From an uncultured Erysipelotrichaceae bacterium (GTDB taxonomy: Bacteria; Bacillota_I; Bacilli_A; Erysipelotrichales; Coprobacillaceae), in assembly GCA_945981915.1 (NCBI GenBank), contig CAMFRJ010000007.1, positions 1 to 15,130 on the forward strand: a stretch of 15,130 nt of DNA, in the 5' to 3' direction. Below are positions 8,037 to 15,022 of this stretch, in pieces. The notes beneath the pieces were generated by a model. That model had not been told where the DNA came from. It searched no databases and worked only from the letters and a program-made list of their open reading frames with translations. Each line of letters starts with the position of its first letter. The first letter of the stretch is position 1. Both the position numbers and the translations under genes were made by a program.

Positions 8037-8073
8037 AACAACGCCCCTTATTTTTACTGATATATCTATAAAT

Positions 8074-8082
8074 ACTATAGCA
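8074..8082 (-). promoter_or_regulatory. Extended -10 promoter of the V4R-GGDEF operon
   Basis: The minus strand reads TGCTATAGT, an extended -10 element (8082-8074), about 38 nt before the V4R start codon. No good -35 is seen at 17 nt, in keeping with extended -10 use or activator dependence. An alternative pair is GTGACA (8093-8088) with TATAGA (8070-8065), also 17 nt apart. Confidence 0.5.
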
Positions 8083-8130
8083 CAAATTGTCACAAAAGTA
8101 TTAATATAATCAAAAAAGAATGTTTTACAA

Positions 8131-8156
8131 TTTTTTGTGTCCGCTTTTTGTGACCG
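8131..8156. repeat. Tandem 13-bp direct repeat upstream of the V4R-GGDEF promoter
   Basis: Read on the minus strand, CGGTCACAAAAAG (8156-8144) is followed at once by CGGACACAAAAAA (8143-8131), matching at 11 of 13 positions. A further inverted copy of the core, TTTTGTGAC, lies at 8097-8089 on the same strand, close to the promoter. This is the layout of a regulator-binding site; no regulator is identified. Confidence 0.55.
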
Positions 8157-8171
8157 TTTTTAAAAAATAAT

Positions 8172-8201
8172 CAAATAAAAAAACATGAGTGACTCATGTT
8201 T
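8172..8201 (-). terminator. Intrinsic terminator after the PTS IIB gene
   Basis: AAACATGAG-TCA-CTCATGTTT forms a 9-bp stem with a 3-nt loop on the minus strand, followed by a T-rich tract. It begins at the end of the IIB gene. Confidence 0.85.
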
Positions 8202-8517
8202 ATTTATTTCTATTTTTATCAATAATATCAATGGCATGTTTTAATAAAGCATCGCCATCCATATTGATAAAGTCTTCTTCTTTCATCATTTCACATGGAA
8301 TAACACCATGGATCATGTCTTTCACTTTTTGAAAATTTGCTCTTGATTGAGGTGCTACTAAAACACAATCGGCATCAGCCCATGAAAACTTGATAGATAG
8401 AGCTCCAACTGCCCAACACATCACTGTCTGATTTTCTTTTTTCGCACTCTCTTTGATTGAATTAACTAACATGTTTGTCGTTACACCTGATGCACAACAT
8501 AATAATATTTTATACAT
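8200..8517 (-). CDS. Orphan PTS lactose/cellobiose-type IIB protein
   Basis: This small 105-aa cytosolic protein carries the IIB fold signature KILLCCASGVTTNMLVNSI. Cys8 fits the phosphocysteine position (C-A-x-G) of lactose/cellobiose IIB subunits, which pass phosphate from IIA to the sugar at IIC. No IIA or IIC gene is seen in the window, so the protein is an orphan here. It may serve a permease elsewhere or have a regulatory role. The chosen start is ATG 8517, because GGGGGA sits 8 nt upstream of it. An ATG three codons earlier has that sequence directly abutting it. It has its own promoter but also lies behind a uridine-kinase-family gene and a probable DUF7916 gene on the same strand. 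Confidence 0.85.
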   Translation of the reverse strand: MYKILLCCASGVTTNMLVNSIKESAKKENQTVMCWAVGALSIKFSWADADCVLVAPQSRANFQKVKDMIHGVIPCEMMKEEDFINMDGDALLKHAIDIIDKNRNK

Positions 8518-8547
8518 TTCTTTCATCCCCCAACTATTGTTGATAAA

Positions 8548-8576
8548 ATCATATCACAATTCAAATACTTTTCCAA
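8548..8576 (-). promoter_or_regulatory. Promoter of the PTS IIB gene
   Basis: TTGGAA (8576-8571), a 17-nt spacer and TATGAT (8553-8548) with TG at the extended -10 position, on the minus strand. It abuts the end of the upstream kinase gene. Confidence 0.65.
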
Positions 8577-9161
8577 TTATTTTTCGTATTCCAAAATAAA
8601 ATGTGCTTGCTGATAAATATTATACGTTTGAAAATAGTAATTTTCTAGAGGAATCCATCTTTTTTCGAACGTTTTCCATTTTTCTAAACCTTCTCTTTTG
8701 ATAATTCTTTTTTTCTGCAAGTCTGCACTGACATCTAAAACTATCGCAATATCATAGTAATCTTGAAAATATGGATGTAAACTATAAGTTCCTTCAATAA
8801 TATTGATATGATGATAAGGTATGGTTTGGACTTTTCCTAGTGTCATCGTGGAACAGTCAAAACGTTGATAATTAACATCATTATGTCCTAACAAAGGAAG
8901 AATAACGCTCTGATAGAATCTTTCATAATCAACGTTACCACCCGCTTCATTGAATCTTTCTGGTGTTCTTTGATATATCTGCAAGAAAAAATCGTCCATA
9001 TGAAATAATGAAGCTTGATAATGTTGTTGCAAATCATAAGCAAGCGTACTTTTCCCGCTCCCACTTTTTCCATCAATCACAATAATGATGTCTTTTTTTT
9101 CATGAATGATATGATCAATATCTTTAAATACATCTTTATACAACAATTTATTATTCATCAT
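8577..9161 (-). CDS. Uridine kinase family P-loop ATPase
   Basis: A cytosolic 194-aa kinase. The Walker A motif GKSGSGKST is at 31-39. HMDDFF at 54-59 supplies the acidic residues that in this family contact the substrate hydroxyl and Mg. GGNVDYERF at 74-82 and the YQRFDC region are typical of Firmicute uridine-kinase-like proteins, and IIEGTY is the Walker B-type strand. Family members phosphorylate uridine/cytidine, but related small kinases act on other compounds such as sugars, so the substrate is not certain. AGGAGG lies 5 nt before the first ATG (8 nt before the second). It has a promoter buried in the terminator of the upstream probable DUF7916 gene. Neighbouring sugar-related genes leave a carbohydrate substrate possible. 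Confidence 0.85.
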   Translation of the reverse strand: MMNNKLLYKDVFKDIDHIIHEKKDIIIVIDGKSGSGKSTLAYDLQQHYQASLFHMDDFFLQIYQRTPERFNEAGGNVDYERFYQSVILPLLGHNDVNYQRFDCSTMTLGKVQTIPYHHINIIEGTYSLHPYFQDYYDIAIVLDVSADLQKKRIIKREGLEKWKTFEKRWIPLENYYFQTYNIYQQAHFILEYEK

Positions 9162-9183
9162 TTCATCCTCCTATGACAAAAAT

Positions 9184-9212
9184 ATGATATAAAAAAGATT
9201 GATCTTAGTCAA
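9184..9212 (-). promoter_or_regulatory. Kinase promoter inside the upstream terminator
   Basis: TTGACT (9212-9207), 17 nt, TATCAT (9189-9184) on the minus strand. The -35 lies in the loop of the preceding terminator hairpin and its 3' arm and T-run form the spacer. Confidence 0.65.
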
Positions 9213-9227
9213 ATAAAATCAATCTTT
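9188..9227 (-). terminator. Intrinsic terminator after the DUF7916-like gene
   Basis: AAAGATTGAT (9227-9218) pairs perfectly with ATCAATCTTT (9203-9194) around a 14-nt loop and is followed by TTTATATC on the minus strand. Confidence 0.8.
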
Positions 9228-9233
9228 CTATTA

Positions 9234-10127
9234 TTATCGATTAATTGAAGAAGCAATGCGATGATAAGTATGACGTTTCCCTCGGATTGCTAGTGACAAA
9301 GTCATGATATTTTCAGGTAAAGCAACTCCACAGAATCCTGCATCTCCAATATGTTGGATATCAACACCGCAACGTTTATTGATTAAAGCGATTTCTCTAA
9401 CTGTTGCTTCATCAGAACCTTCTTGACTTGTTCCAATCGCACTTAAAGATAATGCACCATGTGCTTTAATATACTTACATGCTTCTGTTACTTCCTGTTC
9501 TGATAAACCAGGAACAGTATTAACAGCAGGCATTAAAATAACATCTGCTCCTGCTTCAATAAATTCTTTAATACTATTCATATCAACGATTGGTTCATCA
9601 ATACCAGCAGCATGCATCTTTCCTGCAATAATCAAACCTTTAAAATATTTTTTAGCTTCTTTGATGGCTGCACATATTGATTTATTAGAAACACCAACCC
9701 CTGGATTCCCTGTTAAACAAATAAAATTAAATCCTAGTTCCTGTGCTTTTTGATATGTGCTGGCAGTTGCTTGTCTTCCTGAAGCAATTGTGTGTCTTTC
9801 TTCCATCATATCAGCATCTAGATCAACTGGTTCCAAGTTACAACCAATCGGTCTACCTACCAATTCCTGTAATTTTTTAACTGGATTATCACATGCAGGT
9901 AATCCTTTGATTTCTGGATTTTCACAATCAAAACAATTTAATAGGATCATGTCACTCCCAAAAGCAACAGCTAATTCTGCATTTGTCACATCTCCTAATA
10001 ATGGATCAATAGCGACAACTGTTTCTGTCATCACTGTTCTTCCTTCGCTGGCAAGAATTGCCTGTTTTAATTGTTGACCATCCATTGCCAACATTTCACT
10101 ACTTGAACAACTTAAAAATCTTTTCAT
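9234..10127 (-). CDS. Probable DUF7916 family protein, TIM-barrel-like enzyme of unknown function
   Basis: A 297-aa cytosolic protein. The alternating strand/helix pattern with glycine-rich loops (SEGRTVMTETVV near 27-38, DMILLNCFDCENP near 59-71, CLTGNPGVGVSNKS near 137-150, GLIIAGKMHAAGIDEP near 164-179, GADVILMPAVNTVPGLS near 193-209, HIGDAGFCG near 259-267) suggests an (alpha/beta)8 barrel. It resembles a family I recall as DUF7916, often labelled 'haloacid dehalogenase-like' or phosphonomutase-like in databases; the lack of the HAD DxD start motif argues against a true HAD enzyme. Residues His172, Asp177 and Glu178 are candidate active-site positions. Members are often found beside PTS genes, and here an orphan IIB is two genes downstream. 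The reaction is unknown. AAGGAGGA lies 8 nt before the ATG. Confidence 0.75.
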   Translation of the reverse strand: MKRFLSCSSSEMLAMDGQQLKQAILASEGRTVMTETVVAIDPLLGDVTNAELAVAFGSDMILLNCFDCENPEIKGLPACDNPVKKLQELVGRPIGCNLEPVDLDADMMEERHTIASGRQATASTYQKAQELGFNFICLTGNPGVGVSNKSICAAIKEAKKYFKGLIIAGKMHAAGIDEPIVDMNSIKEFIEAGADVILMPAVNTVPGLSEQEVTEACKYIKAHGALSLSAIGTSQEGSDEATVREIALINKRCGVDIQHIGDAGFCGVALPENIMTLSLAIRGKRHTYHRIASSINR

Positions 10128-10150
10128 TTTTTAAATCCTCCTTACCTAAT

Positions 10151-10179
10151 ATTATCTAATAAAGCAAAAAAATAAACAA
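10151..10179 (-). promoter_or_regulatory. Promoter of the DUF7916-like gene
   Basis: TTGTTT (10179-10174), 17 nt, GATAAT (10156-10151) on the minus strand, about 24 nt before the start codon. The -35 is weak. Confidence 0.5.
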
Positions 10180-10212
10180 GATGGATTTGATATTATCACT
10201 ATAAAAGACGAT

Positions 10213-10725
10213 TTAAAATTCCGGCCATTTTTTTATTTTTGTCTTTTTACTCTTTAATAATTGGAAAAAAGCTTTTCCTCCATCTTTTAAAGCGCTCTTA
10301 CAAACAATCATCACTTCACCATATTTACCAATGACTACATAAGCACTGTTTGTTTCATTGATTTGTCTCATATTTTCATAAGGAATCTTTTCATCGCTTT
10401 TTAAAGCATTGTTGTGGACTGTCACATCTTCATCCTTAAATACCAATGAAAAAGGGACTTGTTCTCTGTTATCAAACATTTTTAAATATTTCTTATATAA
10501 TTTCCTATGCATAAATATCAGTTCTAAAAAAATCAAAACAGTTAAAACCAAGAAAACAATACATAGTACCCAATGTTTTACTGTTAAATGATAAACAGTA
10601 AAACATGCACCTAAGATTCCACACAAAAATAAACTCACCCTTGGAAAACGAGATACCATCTTATTCTTTATTTCTTTTAAAATGTCTTTTGTCAAAACAT
10701 CACGATCTATATGAAAATGTTTCAT
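10213..10725 (-). CDS. YcxB-like membrane protein
   Basis: A 170-aa protein. A short basic N-terminus is followed by two transmembrane helices at about 29-49 and 52-72. A soluble beta-rich domain of about 95 residues comes next, with SLVFKDEDVTVHN, KIPYENMRQI and a hydrophobic strand SAYVVIGKYGEVMIVCKSAL. This two-helix plus beta-domain plan and the Y-x-x-I strand pattern match YcxB-like proteins, whose function is not known. AGGAGG lies 6 nt before the ATG. It follows the broken DUF3169 gene but has its own good promoter. No convincing terminator is seen between it and the DUF7916-like gene. Confidence 0.7.
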   Translation of the reverse strand: MKHFHIDRDVLTKDILKEIKNKMVSRFPRVSLFLCGILGACFTVYHLTVKHWVLCIVFLVLTVLIFLELIFMHRKLYKKYLKMFDNREQVPFSLVFKDEDVTVHNNALKSDEKIPYENMRQINETNSAYVVIGKYGEVMIVCKSALKDGGKAFFQLLKSKKTKIKKWPEF

Positions 10726-10746
10726 AAAATGCCTCCTTTTCCAAGT

Positions 10747-10775
10747 ATCATACCAAATTTAAAAGACGATATCAA
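10747..10775 (-). promoter_or_regulatory. Promoter of the YcxB-like gene
   Basis: TTGATA (10775-10770), 17-nt spacer, TATGAT (10752-10747) on the minus strand, 21 nt before the start codon. Confidence 0.75.
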
Positions 10776-10787
10776 CTATCCTCCACT

Positions 10788-11491
10788 TTATCCTTCCTTC
10801 AGTGCATAAAGCGAATGGACTGCTTGTTGGAACAACCATAATCCGCCAATCACGACTATCCAAATTGGTTCAACCCAACCACTAAGTGATAAGCAAGAAA
10901 TGATGATCATCACTAATAGATAAAGAGAGTTGATGAACTTAAACACTTGATAACAACATATGCCAATTTGAGCTCTCTCCATCTCATCACAACTGTTATA
11001 CCAATCTTTTTGAAACTTGGTATCAAAAACATTACCTTGTTTTTCTGGTGCTAACTTTTTGATTTGATCAATGACTACCTTTTGTAAAAAGGCAAACCAA
11101 ATCAAAGTATAAAGAAATAACTAAACATCCTAAAGAAAGCACAATGTTTTCAATGATATTTACAAAATTCAAACCTAATACAATATAGAGAAAAGGTGCT
11201 GACACATTAGTAAAAAGCATAGACAAATTCAAATAACGACTTGCTTTTTCATAATTGTCATCATCATCAATATTGAATTGAATGATTTTTCCCTTTTAGA
11301 TAATAATAAGTTCCTAAAATGAGTAAAATAAACTCAATACAATAGGACTACAATCCATAATTTCTTAATCCATCATTGATCATTAACCATAAACTTGTAA
11401 TATCTTCTTCAAAATTACCAATACTATAACCAATTATTAATGATGCTACTATGATCAGTGCAAATTGAATATATACTTTTTTATCCTTCAT
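10788..11491 (-). pseudogene. DUF3169 membrane protein gene, broken by several frame changes
   Basis: An ATG at 11491 with GGAGG 6 nt upstream starts MKDKKVYIQFALIIVASLIIG but reaches TAG at 11350. Downstream, the protein continues across other frames: IKKLWIVVLLY, then IEFILLILGTYYYLKGK, then IQFNIDDDDNYEKASRYLN to about 11105, then a long piece ending at 10788 (FLQKVVIDQIKKLAPEKQG, NVFDTKFQKDWYNSCDE). Joined, these give about 233 residues with the membrane segments and the PEKKGxVFDxKFQKxW motif of DUF3169 proteins, which normally sit next to a small XRE regulator, as here. About four single-base indels (near 11370, 11340, 11285 and 11102) are needed. The TTG that could start the last piece has no ribosome-binding site. 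The gene overlaps the XRE gene by 11 nt. Confidence 0.82.
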
Positions 11492-11696
11492 AATCGTCCT
11501 CCGTTAATATAAATGCTTCTTCTACATTTTGACAAAATACATGAGCTGTCTTTAAAGCTAAGGTAATGCTTGGATTACAATCTCCTCTTTCAATCAAACT
11601 GATTGTCTGTCTAGAAACACCACCGAGCGTCCCTAGTTCCTGTTGATTGATACCTTTGCTTGCTCTAAATTCTTTCACTCTATTTTTTAATGGCAT
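11481..11696 (-). CDS. Small XRE/Cro-CI family transcriptional regulator
   Basis: A 71-aa DNA-binding protein made almost entirely of a helix-turn-helix: NRVKEFRASKGINQQELGTL then GVSRQTISLIERG (about 27-39, the recognition helix region) and NPSITLALKTAHVF. This is the compact type that represses its own operon in Firmicutes and is often paired with a DUF3169 membrane protein. Here the partner gene is broken. GGAGG lies 5 nt before the ATG. A palindrome in its leader is a probable autoregulatory site. Confidence 0.92.
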   Translation of the reverse strand: MPLKNRVKEFRASKGINQQELGTLGGVSRQTISLIERGDCNPSITLALKTAHVFCQNVEEAFILTEDDYEG

Positions 11697-11718
11697 ATAG
11701 ACCTCCTGACTATTTTAT

Positions 11719-11746
11719 TTGTCATAATGACAAGAATAATTGTCAA
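11719..11746. promoter_or_regulatory. Candidate operator of the XRE regulator
   Basis: On the plus strand TTGTCAT-A-ATGACAA (11719-11733) is a perfect 7-bp palindrome. A third half-site TTGTCAA lies at 11740-11746. The complement of the third half-site contains a consensus -35 TTGACA, but no -10 stands at the normal distance, so the exact promoter is unclear. Confidence 0.6.
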
Positions 11747-11751
11747 TGATA

Positions 11752-11794
11752 ATAAAAAAAGAACAGATTCTTTATTGCTGATCAATCTGTTCTT
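11752..11794 (-). terminator. Intrinsic terminator after the ABC-F gene
   Basis: AAGAACAGATT (11794-11784) pairs with AATCTGTTCTT (11769-11759) around a 14-nt loop holding the stop codon, followed by a T-run on the minus strand. Confidence 0.85.
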
Positions 11795-13523
11795 GTAATT
11801 CTAATAAGTACAAAAATCTTTCATTTTTTTCATCTAATAGATCTTGCAACTCATCTCTTTGTTTGGTCAACTTAAATATCTCATCAAATTGAATGATATG
11901 TTCCATCTTATCCTCAATATTTCTCATTTGTTTTTCTAAGTGAGAGATATCATCTTCAATCGTTTCAAATTCTTTCTTTTCCTGATAAGTCATTTTCAAT
12001 TTGACTGGCTTATGTTTTTTATAATTTTGTAAAGAATTTGTCTTTTCTTTTTCTACTTTTGTAGAAGTATCCATTTGTTGACTATAACCACCATTGACAT
12101 ACCGTAAATGCTGATTTTGTATAATGAATAGACCATCACAAATTCTATCTAAAAAATACCGATCATGAGACACAGTAAGAATAATTCCTTCGAAATCATC
12201 GAGATAATCTTCTAATATAGCCAATGTTTCGATATCTAGATCATTGGTTGGTTCATCCAGCACCAAAACATTAGGCATTTCCATTAAGACCCTTAATAAA
12301 TACAATCTTCTCTTTTCTCCTCCAGATAATCTGGAAATCGGTGTATATTGAAGGTTTGCATCAAATAGGAATCTTTCCAACATATCTTTAGCTGAGAGCC
12401 TTTGACCGTCACTCACAAAATCATTAGAAAGCTCTTGAATATAATCAATGACCCTTTTTTGTAGAGGAAGATCATCATGACCTTGTTTAAAATAACCAAT
12501 GCGCACAGTTTCACCAATAATCACTTGCCCACTATCGCTTTTAACTAGTCCTGTAATAATATTTAATAAAGTTGATTTTCCTGTTCCATTATCGCCTAAA
12601 ATTCCTATTCGATCATGTCTTTTAAACGTATAGGAGAAATCATCAAATAATACATTTGTATCAAAAGCTTTAGAAATATGATCTAGTTCTATTGTCTTTC
12701 CTCCTAAACGAGACATTGTATGGATCATTTCAACCTTACCATTGAGTTGAACATCTTTCATTTGACTGAGCTTTTCAAAACGTTGTAAACGATCTTTGCT
12801 TTTTGTTGTACGTGCTTGAACTCCTGCACGCACCCATTCTAATTCCTTTTTTAAAAACAACTTACGCTTCCTTTGGCTCTGTAACTGGTTGTCTATTCTT
12901 TCCTGTTTAAGCTGTAAATATTTTGAATAATTCGCTTCATATTTATAGAGCATTCCATGGTCAATTTCTACAATTCTATTAACAACTCTTTCTAAGAAAT
13001 AACGATCATGTGTCACCATCAGTAAGCCTTTATTCCATTTTATTAAAAATTTTTCTAAATAATCTATCATCGTATTATCTAAATGATTGGTTGGTTCATC
13101 TAAGATGAGGAGATCACATGATTTTACCAATGCAATAGCTAAAGCAATTCTTTTGATTTGCCCCCCTGATAAGTTCTTGATTTTTTCATCTAATTGATAA
13201 ATACCAAATTTACTTAATGACGCCTTCATTTCATATTCATGAATATCTTGATGATCAAACTGTTTGACAACAGTTTCTAAAATCGTATCTTCCTTATTAT
13301 AAACAGGTGTTTGTGGTAAATAATTTATTTTGATATCTTTTTGATAAATGATTTTCCCCTGATAATCTTCTTGGCCAGCTATTATTTTCAACAAAGTTGA
13401 TTTTCCTGTGCCATTAACCCCTAATAATCCTATTTTATCTTTATTTTCAATATGTAATTCTATGTTATCTAAAAGGCAACGATCACCTACATATTTTGTT
13501 AGATTAGACAATGATACTAACAT
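11772..13523 (-). CDS. ABC-F ATPase, Uup-like with C-terminal coiled coil
   Basis: A soluble 583-aa protein with two ABC ATPase domains and no membrane segments. Domain 1 has GVNGTGKST (35-43), LSGGQ (118-122), LILDEPTNHLD and the switch His172. The linker at about 195-270 is helical and basic. Domain 2 has GDNGTGKST (310-318), LSGGE (399-403) and LVLDEPTNDLD. After about residue 505 comes a coiled coil starting KLKMTYQEKKEFETIE, which resembles the C-terminal domain of Uup. ABC-F proteins act at the ribosomal E site or, for Uup, are linked to DNA/ribosome quality control. A target-protection resistance role is less likely, as no long antibiotic-resistance arm is seen. The start is ATG 13523 with AGGGGTG upstream; an earlier in-frame ATG at 13562 falls at the promoter. 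Confidence 0.9.
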   Translation of the reverse strand: MLVSLSNLTKYVGDRCLLDNIELHIENKDKIGLLGVNGTGKSTLLKIIAGQEDYQGKIIYQKDIKINYLPQTPVYNKEDTILETVVKQFDHQDIHEYEMKASLSKFGIYQLDEKIKNLSGGQIKRIALAIALVKSCDLLILDEPTNHLDNTMIDYLEKFLIKWNKGLLMVTHDRYFLERVVNRIVEIDHGMLYKYEANYSKYLQLKQERIDNQLQSQRKRKLFLKKELEWVRAGVQARTTKSKDRLQRFEKLSQMKDVQLNGKVEMIHTMSRLGGKTIELDHISKAFDTNVLFDDFSYTFKRHDRIGILGDNGTGKSTLLNIITGLVKSDSGQVIIGETVRIGYFKQGHDDLPLQKRVIDYIQELSNDFVSDGQRLSAKDMLERFLFDANLQYTPISRLSGGEKRRLYLLRVLMEMPNVLVLDEPTNDLDIETLAILEDYLDDFEGIILTVSHDRYFLDRICDGLFIIQNQHLRYVNGGYSQQMDTSTKVEKEKTNSLQNYKKHKPVKLKMTYQEKKEFETIEDDISHLEKQMRNIEDKMEHIIQFDEIFKLTKQRDELQDLLDEKNERFLYLLELQEQIDQQ

Positions 13524-13539
13524 AATTTCACCCCTAACA

Positions 13540-13568
13540 ATCATAACATCGACATCTATCAATGTCTA
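13540..13568 (-). promoter_or_regulatory. Promoter of the ABC-F gene
   Basis: TAGACA (13568-13563), 17 nt, TATGAT (13545-13540) with TG at the extended -10 position, on the minus strand. The predicted leader is only about 10 nt and is almost entirely the ribosome-binding site. Confidence 0.65.
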
Positions 13569-13762
13569 GTCAACTACTCATCACCTAAGGGTCATCATTC
13601 TCTGTTTTTCAAATAGAAACGTTATTGATAATGATTGATCATCAAAAATGATTTGAATAGTATCTGATAATATGAATCAGTTACATATGATAGAACTCAT
13701 TACTCATATCAAAAAAACTTTGAAATATAAAAGAAGTTCATGTATTGTTAATAATGCAATCA

Positions 13763-13768
13763 TATAAT
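13763..13768 (+). promoter_or_regulatory. -10 box of the J-protein operon
   Basis: A perfect TATAAT 23 nt before the first gene on the plus strand. No clear -35 stands at 16-18 nt. The 229-nt divergent gap (13563-13791) otherwise holds AT-rich sequence with short ATGATT/ATCAT repeats and no gene. Confidence 0.5.
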
Positions 13769-13791
13769 GCTAGAGAAAAAAGGAGATTATT

Positions 13792-14184
13792 ATGAAAGAA
13801 AAATTCATTCGTTTTATGCAAGGAAGATATGGTGTTGATAATTTAAACACACATGCATTATGGTTTGTGATCATATTATTGGTTATCAACATATTTTTAC
13901 AAAATACATTTATTTCTATTTTTAGTTATGTCATATGGTTTATTGTGATATATCGTACATTTTCTCGACAAGTCTATAAAAGATATGTAGAAAACGAAAA
14001 ATATTTAAAAATGATTCAACCTATCACTCAATTCTTTCATTTACATAAAAAAAGAATGAGTGATAGAAGTCATAAATACTTTCGTTGTCCACAATGTAAA
14101 CAGATGGTAAGACTTCCTAAAGGTAAAGGAAAAATCATTGTGACATGTCCAAAATGTCAAAATAAATTTGAAAAGAGAACTTAA
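13792..14184 (+). CDS. Two-helix membrane protein with C-terminal zinc ribbon
   Basis: A 130-aa protein. Hydrophobic residues 21-57 form two closely spaced membrane helices. A basic linker (58-95) leads to a zinc ribbon: CPQC at 99-102 and CPKC at 119-122, each followed by a basic patch. Both ends should face the cytoplasm. It is the first gene of an operon with a DUF5685 protein and a J-domain protein, and zinc-ribbon domains are common in chaperone partners, so a role in tethering or client binding is possible but unproven. AGGAGAT lies just before the ATG. Confidence 0.85.
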   Translation: MKEKFIRFMQGRYGVDNLNTHALWFVIILLVINIFLQNTFISIFSYVIWFIVIYRTFSRQVYKRYVENEKYLKMIQPITQFFHLHKKRMSDRSHKYFRCPQCKQMVRLPKGKGKIIVTCPKCQNKFEKRT

Positions 14185-14185
14185 T

Positions 14186-15022
14186 ATGTTTGGATATATT
14201 GTTGTCAATAAACCTGAATTAAAAATCAAAGACTTCGATAAATATCAACAATATTATTGTGGACTTTGTCAAAGTTTAAAGAAAACACACGGCAAAATTT
14301 CACAGCTTACATTAAATAATGATCTCACATTTGTTGGTATTTTATTAACCAGTTTATATGAACCACAAGAAACGGTCAAAACAATCAGATGTCCTTTGCA
14401 TCCTGCTCATAAAAAAGATGTGCGCTTAACTCCTTATTTGGATTATGTCAGTGATATGACAATCGTTTTGACTTATTATAAATTAGAAGATGATATCATT
14501 GATGAGAAAAGTTTAAAAAGTAAGCTGGCATGTTCTTTACTACAAAAAGAGTTTTTAAAGGTCAAAGAAAAATATCCTGAAAAAGTAAAAATAATCATGG
14601 AACAACTAGAAAACATTCACCGTTTAGAAAAAGAAAACACACAAAACTTAGATGAAATTTCTGGTTGTTTTGGAAAGATTATGGGTGAGATCATGGTCTA
14701 TCAAGATGATATTTTTAAAGATGATCTCTATAATATGGGTTATTATTTAGGAAAGTTCATTTATTTGATTGATGCTTATGAAGATGTTGAACAAGATATC
14801 GAGAAACACAATTATAATCCGTTCATTGACCGATTTTCCAATCGTGAAGAATTCCAGGATTATTGTTATCACATCTTAGAAATGATGATCTCACAAAGCT
14901 GTTTCTATTTTGATAAACTTCCAATTATAGAAAATATTGATATTTTAAAAAATATTATTTATAGTGGTATTTGGACAAAGTTTGAAATGGTTAAAAAGAA
15001 AAGATTGGAGGAAAAAAGATGA
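14186..15022 (+). CDS. DUF5685 family protein
   Basis: A 278-aa protein starting [20 protein letters not shown], the characteristic opening of DUF5685. The ATG at 14186 is one base after the stop of the previous gene; an in-frame TTG at 14168 would only add six residues and is rejected. The cysteine/histidine set CGLC (25-28) and CPLHPAH (69-75) could bind a metal. The rest is mostly alpha-helical, with DDIID at 102-106 and DAYED at 196-200, two DxxxD motifs. It overlaps the J-domain gene by 4 nt (ATGA). No membrane segment or signal peptide is seen. Function is not established. Confidence 0.88.
   Translation: MFGYIVVNKPELKIKDFDKYQQYYCGLCQSLKKTHGKISQLTLNNDLTFVGILLTSLYEPQETVKTIRCPLHPAHKKDVRLTPYLDYVSDMTIVLTYYKLEDDIIDEKSLKSKLACSLLQKEFLKVKEKYPEKVKIIMEQLENIHRLEKENTQNLDEISGCFGKIMGEIMVYQDDIFKDDLYNMGYYLGKFIYLIDAYEDVEQDIEKHNYNPFIDRFSNREEFQDYCYHILEMMISQSCFYFDKLPIIENIDILKNIIYSGIWTKFEMVKKKRLEEKR

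Noticed and set aside
8037..8093. GTG start at 8093 for the V4R protein
   Set aside because: The segment covers the predicted promoter and lacks a ribosome-binding site; ATG 8036 has AAGGGG at the right distance.
9234..10127. Haloacid dehalogenase-type hydrolase label
   Set aside because: No DxDxT motif of HAD enzymes is visible; the sequence fits a barrel-like protein of unknown function better.
13524..13562. Upstream ATG at 13562 for the ABC-F protein
   Set aside because: It lies at the -35 edge of the promoter; the family N-terminus begins at the ATG at 13523.
13625..13655. GATAATGATTGATCATCA resembling a Fur box
   Set aside because: Only one half matches the Fur consensus and the spacing is off; such AT-rich repeats are common in this DNA.
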